Of a DNA stretch of 64,000 nucleotides, positions 44,356-53,847 are shown piece by piece; position 1 is the stretch's first letter, and every line of letters starts with the position of its first letter. The notes beneath the pieces are model-generated. The model ran no database searches, was not told where the DNA came from, and was given only the letters and a program-made list of their open reading frames with translations. The translations under genes were made by a program, and so were the position numbers. The DNA is taken from the NCBI GenBank assembly GCA_965216035.1, contig CBDCFM010000020.1, positions 868,001-932,000 on the forward strand, in the 5' to 3' direction. The DNA is from G963664115 sp965216035 (lineage in GTDB: Bacteria; Acidobacteriota; Terriglobia; 20CM-2-55-15).

Positions 44356-45108
44356 CTAGTTCAGGGTGAACGTCACGGAAATCGTCGTCACAACCGGTAC
44401 CGGCTGACCGTTGAGGAGCGTCGGTTCGTACCGCCACTGAGCCACAGCATCGACCGCTGCGGGCGACAACAGCGGATGACCGGTGATAACCCGTAGATCC
44501 TCAATGGCTCCTTCCGTATTAATATTTGCTTCCAGCAACACGACCCCCTGAATTCGCGCCTGACGAGCCAAGTCCGGATAGCGAGGCGCCACCTGGTTGA
44601 TAATACTTGCGGCCTGCGCACCCGCACTCACCCGGAGGCGCTCTGGCGCCGGGGGCGGCGGCGGGGGGGGGGGCGGCGGCGGCGGGGGTGGTGCTGCAGC
44701 GGCCTGAGCGGAAAGCACACCGCCCAGAACGCCACTCAAGAGCCCCGTATTTGTTCCCCCGGTAACACCAGTGACCGCAGGGGGCGGACCCTCATCCACG
44801 ATCCGGGCAATCTCGTCGGGAATCTCTGTCGGAGCAACCATGGCGCCAGGATCGATCTGGATTTCGGTCACAACGACCGGCGCCTCAGGAATGATCTCCT
44901 CCGGCGGCGGGGGCGGCGGGGGCGGCGGGGGCGGGGGCGCAACCAGGAACGTCAGCAGGTCCTGGGCGGGTAAAGCTTCAGTGTAAATTAACGGGATCAA
45001 GATCATCACGGTAAGAAGGACGAAGTGAATGACGATCGAAAGCATCACCATCGCCGGCTTCTTCCCCTGGCTTGCTCCCGCAGTTTCCAGCAACGAATCT
45101 TCAAACAT
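44356..45108 (-). CDS. tonB: TonB-family energy transducer
   Basis: 250 residues: a short cytoplasmic start, one membrane helix (about 20-42), two long polyproline tracts (about 57-70 and 139-152) and a C-terminal TonB domain with VAPRYPDLARQARIQGVVLLEANI and VAQWRYEPTLLNGQPVPV. It spans the periplasm to energise outer-membrane receptors. The coding strand of the second Pro tract holds a run of 11 C (44663-44673), prone to slippage. A perfect AGGAGGT lies upstream of the ATG at 45108. Confidence 0.94.
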   Translation of the reverse strand: MFEDSLLETAGASQGKKPAMVMLSIVIHFVLLTVMILIPLIYTEALPAQDLLTFLVAPPPPPPPPPPPPEEIIPEAPVVVTEIQIDPGAMVAPTEIPDEIARIVDEGPPPAVTGVTGGTNTGLLSGVLGGVLSAQAAAAPPPPPPPPPPPPPPAPERLRVSAGAQAASIINQVAPRYPDLARQARIQGVVLLEANINTEGAIEDLRVITGHPLLSPAAVDAVAQWRYEPTLLNGQPVPVVTTISVTFTLN

Positions 45109-45136
45109 AACGCCAGCTTACCTCCTTCTCTTAAAC

Positions 45137-45173
45137 AAGTCTTAAATAAGACTTTCAGCTTTGCCGCATTATA
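45137..45173 (-). promoter_or_regulatory. tonB operon -10 box with downstream palindrome
   Basis: Read leftward, TATAAT (45168-45173) is followed by AAGTCTTA-TT-TAAGACTT (45137-45154), 8-bp arms with a 2-base spacer. The palindrome lies just past the expected start of transcription, where a repressor could block initiation, or it could fold in the leader before the ribosome site. No clear -35 box. The remaining 45174-45376 has no gene. Confidence 0.5.
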
Positions 45174-45376
45174 ACCACCAATATCCTGGCAGAGAACGCA
45201 TGCGGGTTGGATGCCCTACAGCTGATTTGCACACAACCGCGACGACAGGCTACGCAACAAGGCCAATAGAACAAAGATTTCGGCGGCTAATCAAGGAGCG
45301 ATCCTTATATCAACCGATCCGATACCCTGTCAACTACTTAATACCTCTCACCGGTGCCGACTCCGCCAAGCTTTTA

Positions 45377-46306
45377 TCAGGCTGCGGCGCGTACTTTCGC
45401 ACGTAATTTATACGCATCGTAGATCAGTACCATCGGCGCGGCGACAGCGATAGAGGAGTACGTTCCTACGAGCACTCCTATCACGAGCGCAAACGCAAAG
45501 TTGTTAATCACATCGCCGCCAAAAAAATACATTGCCAGGCCCGCAACCAGCGTGAGCCCCGAGGTTAGGATGGTCCGGCTCAGAGTCTGATTGATGCTTC
45601 TGTTCAAGATCGACTCGAAAGTCATTTTCCGGCTCAGCCTGAGGTTTTCACGGACGCGATCGAATACCACGATTGTATCGTTCACGGAATACCCGACCAG
45701 CGTCAACAAGGCGGCAATCACGGTAAGGTTGATCTCTTTGTCGAATACCGAAAAGAACCCAAGCGTAATCAACGTATCGTGAAACACTGCAAAAACGGCG
45801 GCAGCGCCGTAAATCCACTCGAATCGGAACCCAATGTATATCAAAATCCCGCCTAACGCGTAAAGCGTAGCCAGGACCGCCTGCCTGCGAAGATCGGATC
45901 CCACCTTCGGGCCAACGGAGTCCGAAGTCAGAACCTCAAACTGACCCGCAAATCCGTCGTTCAGGGCTTCGGTAATGACCTGCCGGCCCCTGCCCAGATC
46001 TTCCTCGACAAGCGCCTGTTCAACCTGAATGAGAACGTCAAATCCACCGCCGGATCCGGCTAATTCCTGAATCTGACTGTTTGGCGCACCACCTTCCCGA
46101 AGTAGGTCCCGAATTCTGTCGATGTCAACCGGCGAGTCAAAGCGCAACGTAACGATCGCACCCCCCTGAAAGTCCACTCCATAGCGCAGGGAACCTTTCC
46201 CCACCACAGACGCCAGCCCCACTATGAGCAGAATCGCAGATAAGCCAAAAAAGATTCGCCGGTTACCTAGCCAATCGACCCCGATATTACCAAAAAATTC
46301 GACCAT
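45377..46306 (-). CDS. secF: Protein translocase subunit SecF
   Basis: RND-like partner of SecD that helps SecYEG with the proton gradient. The 309-residue protein has six membrane helices, with a large periplasmic loop after the first (YGVDFQGGAIVTLRF) and VVFDRVREN typical of SecF. It lies 108 bases after secD; this gap has a short hairpin only. Confidence 0.95.
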   Translation of the reverse strand: MVEFFGNIGVDWLGNRRIFFGLSAILLIVGLASVVGKGSLRYGVDFQGGAIVTLRFDSPVDIDRIRDLLREGGAPNSQIQELAGSGGGFDVLIQVEQALVEEDLGRGRQVITEALNDGFAGQFEVLTSDSVGPKVGSDLRRQAVLATLYALGGILIYIGFRFEWIYGAAAVFAVFHDTLITLGFFSVFDKEINLTVIAALLTLVGYSVNDTIVVFDRVRENLRLSRKMTFESILNRSINQTLSRTILTSGLTLVAGLAMYFFGGDVINNFAFALVIGVLVGTYSSIAVAAPMVLIYDAYKLRAKVRAAA

Positions 46307-46414
46307 TTAACCTTTACCTAACTATGTAGACACCGGGAGACTGAGGGTTGTTCCCGGAAAATGACCTTGAGCCCGACTCCATCACACCGACCCCAAAATG
46401 GGCTAATCGTCAAA

Positions 46415-48022
46415 TCAGATGCTCAGCGTTGCAACCCGTTCGGACCGCCCGAGAAGCCATTCAAAAAGAGTCCGCGAAACGAAGACCGCCGTGAACACAT
46501 TCGCCACCAGCCCTATAACCAGCGTTACCGCAAAACCCTTGACTGGCCCCGTCCCGAACAAAAACAGAAACATGGCAGAAATCATCGCTGCCAGGTGCGT
46601 GTCGACGATCGTAATAAAGACACGGTTGAACCCGGTGACAACCGACGATACCGCCGTTTTCCCCAAGCGCAATTCTTCGCGGATCCTCTCGAAGATCAAA
46701 ATATTCGAGTCAATTCCCACGCCGATCGTCAAGATGATACCGGCAATTCCGGGCAGTGTCAGAACCGCCTCAAAATAAGCCAGCGCGCCGAACAGGATCA
46801 GGATATTCAACATCATGGCGACGGCGGCATTGACTCCTGACAACCTGTAATAAAAAAGCATGAACACGAGAACAACCACAAGAGAGACCGAACCGGCGAC
46901 AACACCCTGGCGGATGGAATCCCGTCCAAGTGACGGACCGACGACACGCTCTTCCAGGTACTCGAGTGATGCCGGAAGCGCCCCGGATCGAAGAACCAGG
47001 GCCAGGTCCTGTGACTCTTGAAGCGTAAATCCTGCGGCACCGCCCGTGATAATCCCTGAATCGGTTATTCGGGCGTCGATCCGCGGTGCCGACTGAATAC
47101 GGCCATCGAGAATGATCGCCAGGGCCCGGCCGATGTTCTCCTCAGTCGCTCGCCCAAACCTTTGAGATCCGTCGGCCGTCAGATTAAACGTCACTGCCGG
47201 CCGGCCATTCTGATCGCGCGACGGAAAAGCGCCCTTCAGGTCCCTCCCCGTAATCGATGCAAGGCGTTCAACCGAATACCAGGCTGCCCCGCCCAGATTT
47301 AGGGTTACTTCGGGTTGAACCGATTCCATCGCCTCCAAATTTGGCGGCAACACTCCGCCGTAGGTCTGGACCAGCAACTGTTGCGTGGGGAACGGTCCAG
47401 CGTCGACGATTTTCAGTTCCAACAAAGCCGTGGACTGCATGATGCGCTTAACCCGATCCGGGTCGTCCACTCCCGGCAGCTGCACCAGAATTTCGAATTC
47501 GCCGGGACCGCCGTGTTCTTGAATCACCGGCTCAGTCACGCCGAGCTGATCAATGCGGTTTCGGATGGTTTGAATCGCCTGATCGACGGATTGATCGCGG
47601 TAGAAATTCTCCGTCGTGGTATCCAGTTGCATCACGTAGGTATTGGGTAGCGGTCCGGCTGTAGAAGCCAACAACCACTCCGGAAACTGGTCGCTCAGGA
47701 TCTGGCGTACATCCTGGTCTCTTGCGGGGTCCACGCCGACGAACTGAAATTGCCCGTTCCCCAAACGCTCCTCCTGCCGAAAAAGAATGTTGTCCGCTTC
47801 TAAAAACTCGCCGAAGCGGTCAATCGCCAGATCGGTCTCGGCGCGGATGGCGTCATCGGTTACGACGCCCAACACCACATGCGTCCCGCCTCTCAGATCC
47901 AAACCCAGACGAATCTTTTCCTGCATTTTTGCGATGCTTGGTGGAAAGCCGGCGAATAACATGATCGCGGCCCCAGCCACGGCAAGCGTGACGATGACAC
48001 GGTTGCGAATTCTCTTGGACAT
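46415..48022 (-). CDS. secD: Protein translocase subunit SecD
   Basis: Translocation motor with a large periplasmic P1 domain. The 535 residues include LGLDLRGGTHVVL after the first helix, PVIQEHGGPGEFEILVQLPG in P1 and the last five membrane helices with GIDSNILIFERIREEL. It sits 5 bases after yajC. SecD and SecF are separate genes. Confidence 0.96.
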   Translation of the reverse strand: MSKRIRNRVIVTLAVAGAAIMLFAGFPPSIAKMQEKIRLGLDLRGGTHVVLGVVTDDAIRAETDLAIDRFGEFLEADNILFRQEERLGNGQFQFVGVDPARDQDVRQILSDQFPEWLLASTAGPLPNTYVMQLDTTTENFYRDQSVDQAIQTIRNRIDQLGVTEPVIQEHGGPGEFEILVQLPGVDDPDRVKRIMQSTALLELKIVDAGPFPTQQLLVQTYGGVLPPNLEAMESVQPEVTLNLGGAAWYSVERLASITGRDLKGAFPSRDQNGRPAVTFNLTADGSQRFGRATEENIGRALAIILDGRIQSAPRIDARITDSGIITGGAAGFTLQESQDLALVLRSGALPASLEYLEERVVGPSLGRDSIRQGVVAGSVSLVVVLVFMLFYYRLSGVNAAVAMMLNILILFGALAYFEAVLTLPGIAGIILTIGVGIDSNILIFERIREELRLGKTAVSSVVTGFNRVFITIVDTHLAAMISAMFLFLFGTGPVKGFAVTLVIGLVANVFTAVFVSRTLFEWLLGRSERVATLSI

Positions 48023-48027
48023 ATTGC

Positions 48028-48333
48028 TTACTCTTGATCCGGTTGTTGCATTGAGGCTACTGCGTTTCGAGAAATGTCGACCTTGACGTTTTCCGCGATT
48101 CTCAGCCCCAGCGTGTCACCTCGAAGCGCGACCACTGTTCCAAAGAGGCCTCCCGACGTTATGACCTTGTCACCCGTCTTCAGATTGTTGATCATCCCCT
48201 GAACCTTCTTCTGCCGCCGACGGGCGGGAAGGAATACGATCAGGTAGAATATACCGATAATGAAGACCAGGGGCAAGAACGCGGCCAGACCTCCTGACGG
48301 AGAGGCCGGCTGTTGCAAAACCAGCAAAAACAC
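48028..48333 (-). CDS. yajC: Preprotein translocase subunit YajC
   Basis: Small single-helix protein of the SecDF-YajC complex. I start at the GTG at 48333, which has GGAGG seven bases upstream, giving 101 residues; the longer frame overlaps tgt. One membrane helix (about 16-38, FLPLVFIIGIFYLIVFLPA) is followed by RRRQKKVQGMINNLKTGDKVITSGGLFGTV, the family core. Confidence 0.94.
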   Translation of the reverse strand: MFLLVLQQPASPSGGLAAFLPLVFIIGIFYLIVFLPARRRQKKVQGMINNLKTGDKVITSGGLFGTVVALRGDTLGLRIAENVKVDISRNAVASMQQPDQE

Positions 48334-48367
48334 GCGGGACCTCCGGAATGAAAAACGGGCCCAGGTG

Positions 48368-49480
48368 TTACTGGGCCCCGGCATTCCTCGTAACAGCTAA
48401 AAGATCACTAAATCCTTCAGATTCAATAAAATGCCTTATTTTCCGCATAGTGTCAAGATAGAAAAACAAGTTGTGGGTCGTATTGAGCACCGAGGAAAGA
48501 ATCTCCTTTGAGATGAACAGATGGCGCAGGTAGGCACGAGAGCATTTTGCACAAACCGGGCACAGACAGCCCTCTTCAATCGGTCTCTCGTCGCTGCGAT
48601 ATCTCGCATGCCGAATCACGATATGACCTGCACGGGTAAAGAGCCAACCGTTTCGAGCGTGCCGGGTCGGCATCACGCAGTCAAACATATCGACCCCCCT
48701 TGCGACACACTCAACCAGATTCTCCGGCGTCCCCACGCCCATCAGGTAGCGCGGGCGATCGGAAGGTAACAACGGATTCAACTGCTCGACGGTGTCGTAC
48801 ATCTGGGCTAGGGGTTCACCCACTGCAAGCCCCCCTATCGCGTAACCGTCGAAACCTGTTTCAACCAATCGCGCGACACTTTCCGTCCGCAGCTCCGGAT
48901 AGACGGACCCTTGAACGATTCCGAACACGGTCTGTGTGTCTGCGCCTGCCTGATCAAAGCGTGTTCGACCGCGTTCAGCCCAGTCCATGGATCGTCTCAT
49001 TGCTCGTTCAGCATCCTGGCGGCTGGCCGGATAGGCTAGGCAATCGTCCAGGACCATCAACACATCGGAACCCAAAGCCAACTGCACGTCGATGGCTATT
49101 TCCGGAGACAGAAACGCCGGACTCCCGTCCAGATGCGAGCGAAAAGTAACACCATCGTCTTCGATTTTCCGAAGATTGCTCAAGCTGTACACCTGGTAGC
49201 CACCGCTATCGGTAAGGATTGGACCGGACCAACCCATGAATCGGTGGAGCCCGCCGAGATTGCTGATGACATCATGGCCCGGCCTGAGGAACAGATGATA
49301 GGCATTGGCAAGGATCATCTCGGCACCCACGTCTCGCAATTGCTCCGGGGTCATGCCTTTGACGGTCCCCTGTGTGCCAACCGGCATGAACGCCGGCGTT
49401 TCGACTACCCCATGGGTCGTATGCAGACGGCCGCGCCGGGCTCCGGTATGAAGGTCGTTCTTTATGACTTCAAACTGCAT
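48368..49480 (-). CDS. tgt: tRNA-guanine (queuine) transglycosylase
   Basis: Exchanges G34 of QUN-anticodon tRNAs for preQ1 in bacteria. The 370-residue barrel shows DSGGYQVYSLSNLRKI with the first Asp, GGLAVGEP, PRYLMGVGTPENLVE with the nucleophile region just after (GVDMFDCVMPTRHARNG), and the zinc site CLCPVCAKCSRAYLRHLF. It is the first gene of tgt-yajC-secDF, a widely conserved operon. Confidence 0.95.
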   Translation of the reverse strand: MQFEVIKNDLHTGARRGRLHTTHGVVETPAFMPVGTQGTVKGMTPEQLRDVGAEMILANAYHLFLRPGHDVISNLGGLHRFMGWSGPILTDSGGYQVYSLSNLRKIEDDGVTFRSHLDGSPAFLSPEIAIDVQLALGSDVLMVLDDCLAYPASRQDAERAMRRSMDWAERGRTRFDQAGADTQTVFGIVQGSVYPELRTESVARLVETGFDGYAIGGLAVGEPLAQMYDTVEQLNPLLPSDRPRYLMGVGTPENLVECVARGVDMFDCVMPTRHARNGWLFTRAGHIVIRHARYRSDERPIEEGCLCPVCAKCSRAYLRHLFISKEILSSVLNTTHNLFFYLDTMRKIRHFIESEGFSDLLAVTRNAGAQ

Positions 49481-49484
49481 GGGA

Positions 49485-49535
49485 AAGTGTCATCTACGGC
49501 TCCAACAAGTGTCATCTACGGCTCCAACAAGTGTC
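49485..49535. repeat. Tandem 22-bp repeat, 2.3 copies
   Basis: The unit AAGTGTCATCTACGGCTCC plus AAC occurs at 49485-49506 and 49507-49528, and AAGTGTC starts a third. It lies just upstream of tgt and downstream of the ABC ATPase gene. Two side-by-side copies on one face of the helix (22 bp, about two turns) could be a binding site, but a chance duplication is equally possible. Confidence 0.6.
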
Positions 49536-49613
49536 GCCGTTGTTGTCTGTTCTCGCGCTTCGAGCGAGCGTCGCCGCGTCCTAACGCTACTTGCCACCCG
49601 TCACTTTCGCCGA

Positions 49614-50582
49614 TCAAACAACGAGATGGCAGGCGCCAAGGCGGCCGTCTGCAAGCTTCTTTAGGGGTGGCTCTTCGGTGCGGCAACGGTCGATGACAAT
49701 GGGGCACCGCGTGTGAAACCGACAACCCGACGGCGGGTTAATGGGTGTGGGAACATCCCCGTGGAGCACCATCCGCTCCCGCTTCCGACCCGGTTCCGGT
49801 ATTGGAACAGCACTCAGCAGCGCCTGCGTGTACGGATGCTTTGGATTCGTGCAGATCTGGGCGCTGGTTCCAACCTCGACTAGCTTTCCCAAATACATGA
49901 CACCAATATGGTTGGAGATGTGTTCGATGACGGGAATGCCGCGCGAAATAAAAAGGTAAGTCAGGCCGAAATCCTTCTGAAGGTCCGCCAACAAATTGAT
50001 GATCTGTGCCTGAATCGAAACGTCGAGTGCAGAAACCGGCTCATCGGCCACGATCAGCTTCGGTTTCATCGCCAAGGCGCGCGCGATTCCTATTCTCTGA
50101 CGCTGTCCACCACTGAATTCGTACGGGTATCGACTGCCAGCTTCCGGATCCAGGCCGACCGTCTGGAGCAGTTCCCCGACCAGTTGGTGCCTCTCCCTCC
50201 CATGAGCCGACCCGTGGATTGCGAACGGCTCTCCGATGATCGAACCGACCGGCATTCGGGGGTTTAATGATGCATAGGGGTCTTGGAAAATGATCTGCAT
50301 GTCACGACGGCGGCGACGCAGTTCGCGGGCACTGAGCGCCCGCAGGTCAATCCCATCGAACTCGATCTCTCCGGCGTCGGGCTCAATCAGCCGGAGAACC
50401 GCTCGGCCAGTCGTTGTCTTCCCGCAACCCGACTCTCCAACCAAGCCAAACGTTTCGCCACGTCGGATCGAAAAGCTCACGTCGTCCACAGCTTTGACGT
50501 AATCGGAAACCCGCGACAATACACCCCTGTTTATTGGGAAATATTTGCGAAGTTTGTGGACTTCGAGCAAGTTTTCAGACAT
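49614..50582 (-). CDS. Oligopeptide/dipeptide ABC transporter ATPase, OppF/DppF-like, H-loop altered
   Basis: Second nucleotide-binding subunit of a peptide importer, 322 residues from the ATG at 50582 (overlaps the partner gene by 8 bases). Walker A GLVGESGCGKTTTG, signature FSGGQRQRIGIARAL and Walker B LIVADEPVSALDVS are intact. The switch region reads FISRGIPV where the family has FISHDLxV, so the histidine is Arg and the next Asp is Gly. The C-terminal oligopeptide-binding Cys-type tail (CRFHTRCP) is kept. No permease or binding protein lies nearby. Confidence 0.9.
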   Translation of the reverse strand: MSENLLEVHKLRKYFPINRGVLSRVSDYVKAVDDVSFSIRRGETFGLVGESGCGKTTTGRAVLRLIEPDAGEIEFDGIDLRALSARELRRRRRDMQIIFQDPYASLNPRMPVGSIIGEPFAIHGSAHGRERHQLVGELLQTVGLDPEAGSRYPYEFSGGQRQRIGIARALAMKPKLIVADEPVSALDVSIQAQIINLLADLQKDFGLTYLFISRGIPVIEHISNHIGVMYLGKLVEVGTSAQICTNPKHPYTQALLSAVPIPEPGRKRERMVLHGDVPTPINPPSGCRFHTRCPIVIDRCRTEEPPLKKLADGRLGACHLVV

Positions 50583-51546
50583 GGATACACCGGGCCTGGT
50601 GGTCACCGTTGATCCAATCGAACCCAATCTCAGATTCGCTGCACTGAACCGTCCGCTTGTGGCACCCAGGTGCGAAGGCACACCCCCGAGGCAGATCGAG
50701 CATGTTTGGGACAACTCCTTCGACCACGTCCAAGCGCTTCTTTCGATGGAGACTCGAGCCCAATTTCGGTATCGAGCGGAGCAATCCTTCGGTGTAGGGA
50801 TGTCGTGGTTCCTCGAATACGGCTCTGGCCGGGCCGATCTCTACAATCCTGCCCGCGTACATGACGGCGACCGTCTCCGCCACTTCGGCGACAACGCCGA
50901 GGTCGTGGGAGATAAGCATCAAGGAAAGGTTATATTCCTCCATCAGCTGAACCAACAGATCTAGAATCTGTGCCTGGATCGTAACGTCCAGGGCAGTCGT
51001 GGGTTCATCCGCGATCAGTAGAGTGGGCTTGCAAACAAGGGCCATCGCGATCATTACGCGCTGACGCATCCCCCCCGATAGCTGGTGAGGATAGTCCTCC
51101 CCACGGCGCACCGGGTCCGGTATGGCGACCGCCCGCATGGCTGCAACAGCACGTTCCCGCGCCTCGGTCCGGGACACGTCCTCATGTGCGAGTACCGATT
51201 CCGCGATCTGATAGCCGACCTTGAGAACTGGATTTAGCGCGGTCATCGGCTCCTGAAAGATCATGGCAATCTTGCTGCCGCGCCACCTTCTCATTTCCAA
51301 GGGATTCAGTTCGAGGATATTTTGACCGTCGAGGAGGATCTCTCCACCCACAATGCGCCCCGGCCCATCGACGAGGCGGAGGATCGACAGAGCGGTCACG
51401 CTCTTCCCGGAGCCGCTCTCACCAACCAACCCGAGCGTCTTCCCCCGGCCGACGGAAAACGACACGTCATCGACGGCCTTGACGATGCCGTCATCCGTAA
51501 AGAAATGAGTCTTCAGATTCCGTACTTCGAGGACGTTAGTACTCAC
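50575..51546 (-). CDS. Oligopeptide/dipeptide ABC transporter ATPase, OppD/DppD-like
   Basis: First nucleotide-binding subunit, 323 residues. Walker A GLVGESGSGKSVTALS, signature LSGGMRQRVMIAMAL, Walker B LLIADEPTTALDVT and an intact switch LISHDLGVV are present, so this subunit alone has a complete catalytic set. The C-terminus has the OppD-type Cys cluster (GCAFAPGCHKRTVQC). The pair stands alone: the CHAT gene lies upstream and tgt downstream. Confidence 0.93.
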   Translation of the reverse strand: MSTNVLEVRNLKTHFFTDDGIVKAVDDVSFSVGRGKTLGLVGESGSGKSVTALSILRLVDGPGRIVGGEILLDGQNILELNPLEMRRWRGSKIAMIFQEPMTALNPVLKVGYQIAESVLAHEDVSRTEARERAVAAMRAVAIPDPVRRGEDYPHQLSGGMRQRVMIAMALVCKPTLLIADEPTTALDVTIQAQILDLLVQLMEEYNLSLMLISHDLGVVAEVAETVAVMYAGRIVEIGPARAVFEEPRHPYTEGLLRSIPKLGSSLHRKKRLDVVEGVVPNMLDLPRGCAFAPGCHKRTVQCSESEIGFDWINGDHQARCIHV

Positions 51547-51643
51547 CCTGTCACCACCTCACGCGAAGTATCAAATACCGTCGGAAATGCTAGCACAGAC
51601 AGAGCCACGGCACTTTGAAATGGGGCGGGCAGTTACTAGCAGA

Positions 51644-51764
51644 GAGCGGCCAAGACGCAGCGGAGACAAGGAGTTGGAAGTGAGGGCTTCGCAGACGTAC
51701 TGGCAAGTACGTCGACAAAGCCCGAACGAGAAGGACGCCGTATCCGCGGATGGATCGGCCGCTC
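51644..51764. repeat. Large imperfect palindrome between the CHAT gene and the ABC ATPase gene
   Basis: Outer arms GAGCGGCC (51644-51651) and GGCCGCTC (51757-51764), middle arms GGGCTT (51684-51689) and AAGCCC (51718-51723), and inner arms CGTACT and AGTACG around a GGCA loop are nested over 121 bases. It is not coding. It could be a dispersed palindromic repeat or an RNA structure at the 3' end of the CHAT operon. Confidence 0.6.
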
Positions 51765-51771
51765 GACCGGG

Positions 51772-53796
51772 TTATGACTTCCCCATTAGGATGAAGGGTG
51801 CCCAATAATAGGGATGGGGAAATCGGGCCTTTATGTCTATTCCGGCCTGCCGCAGTGCCGCCGGCTTGGACAGGCCCTCCAACAAACCCTCGTAAAAGCG
51901 CTTCATGAGGAGAGTTGTCGATCGATCATTTACGCGCCACAGGCTAACGACTAACGAAGGCGTCCCGGCATAGAGAAAGCCTCGGGTCAGGCCCAACAGT
52001 TCGTCGCCTTCGTAGACGGCGCTCATGCCCGTCTCACAAGCACTCAGGGTAGTCAGTTCGCCTCCGAGCTTCAGGTTGAAAATGTCCACGAGATTGAGCC
52101 AGCTATCGCCCAGCTTGAGAGCTGAAAACATCGGGTTGTCGGCACGAAACACGCCGTGTGCTGCGATGTGCAGCTTCCCAGCGCTGGCACCGTGCTCTTT
52201 CAGACGGTCTACGCCCGCCTCCTCGCCCACAAACACCCGGGCATTGGGTAAGAGCTCCCGAAGCATGTCAGCCTCATCTGCGATTGCCGGAGACGAAGGA
52301 TCGGGTACCGCGAGAACCAGATCCATCGCCGCTGGCGCCGGCGTCCTGGCCCGGCAAATCTTCAACACCGCTGCGCTGGGGCTGTATACAACATCGTGTT
52401 TATCGAGAACGTATTCGGAACCGTCATAGAGGGCCTGGAAGGGTACGTAGTGCAGCACATGGTGCGGGATGATAACCAGCGACCGGCCTTCGATCCACTC
52501 GTCCAACGGAGCGATCAGCATGCGGTATAGATCTTGGAGGTGATGCCGCACGCCACGAAGCAGCAGCGGGCCAAGGTTTTTCAGGTAGGCCTCGCTCAGA
52601 TGGAACTTCGACAACTGGAAGTTCAATCCCTTAAGGCACGAGCGGACCGAATCGGTTTCGGCGAGATCCTTGACGAAATGAAATCCGTCGGGCCGGATCA
52701 CGAAGGCGCAAAACTGATTTTGGACAGTGTAGTACTCAATTAGAATCTCGTTTTCTGACAGCATCCGCCCCACGTCTTCGACCGAGGGCATAGGCACCGA
52801 TTCCAACGTAGCCCAACCCTCCCTTTCAGAGCCCGCCTCGCGAAGCAGTGAAATCATTTCCTGTTCTCGTCTGGAAATCTCTTCTTGAACCACCTTGTCG
52901 GTGGCGCGGGCACTGACCGTTGTGCCGACCTGGGACAACCGACTATACAGCCCGTTCAAATCCTGCCGAACCCTGTGGATCGCCCGCTGCTTCGGATTCG
53001 AGCCGTCCGACTGCCAGAGGGTGTCCGTATTGCGCTCAAGCAAATCAATCAGCGTCCGTGACTTCGATCGCTCGACGAACTCGAACGCTTCGGTTGGCAA
53101 GTTAGTCTTTATTTTCAGCCCAACGAGATTTTCGTAGACCTGATACTTGTCCTTACCAAATGACATCCGAAATTCGTCGAGCTGGATATTGCCGCGCAAG
53201 GATTCCATTTCCTCGATTGCTTTTCGGTAGAGACGCTCCGCCTCGAGGAAGCCTCCCTTGGAGGCCTGGAGAGTCCCCATCAGGTCATAGCATTGATACG
53301 AGACCCACTTAGCGTGGTAACCCGAGAGACTCGCCAGGGCACGCTTCACCTCGTCGATCGCATCGTTGTCGCGCCCCTGACCTCGCAGGCTGAGTGCCAA
53401 GGTAACGCGAGCGTAGGCTCCGCGGACGGCCAGATCCTCGGCCTCAAAGGCTGCTGCTGCCGCAGACGCCAGGTTCTCGGCGGCAGGGAAGTCCCCTCTT
53501 TGTAGTTGAATCTTGGCCAGCTGCAAATCGACCGCAGCCGCGTCGACGGCTCTACCGAGGCCCCGAAACATGTCACCGGCACGCCGAAATGTCTGTTGAG
53601 CTGTAGCGGTTTCGCCACGGTCCGACCGCGCAATGCCGACCAACGCCAAACACTGGGCCGTCTCAGCGGGACTCGAATTTCCTTCAAAGAAAGTCAGCGC
53701 GCTTTCCGCCAAATCCGCAGCGTCTTGTGGGAGATTCAACTGGAGGTATATCTCAGCTCTCTCAAGATCGCACAGAGCCAATCGGCGATCGTCTCC
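51772..53796 (-). pseudogene. TPR-CHAT caspase-like protease, 3' part (split by IS)
   Basis: C-terminal 669 codons of a gene split by the IS copy at 53797-55106. This part holds further TPR-type helices (about 1-240 of the fragment, e.g. SKGGFLEAERLYRKAIEEM), a linker and a CHAT domain. The CHAT catalytic pair is intact: His in LHIAAHGVF and Cys in LSACETGMSA (His817 and Cys857 in the rebuilt 944-residue protein), followed by the family motifs GFLYAGTPSLVVSLWRV and PYYWAPFIL. It has no promoter of its own that I can see, so it is probably silent unless the IS end reads outward. See the 5' part at 55107-55920. Confidence 0.88.
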
Positions 53797-53847
53797 TGAA
53801 CCACCCCGGGTTTTCCGGAGACTGAATTACTTGAGAGGATGTGAGTC

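Noticed and set aside
44641..44953. CRISPR array or coding repeats in the G-rich stretches
   Set aside because: These are the polyproline codons of tonB read from the other strand, without spacer structure. No CRISPR repeat-spacer pattern was seen anywhere in the window.
49485..49535. Start of a CRISPR-like or VNTR array
   Set aside because: There are only two full 22-bp copies directly adjacent with no spacers, so a simple tandem duplication is enough.
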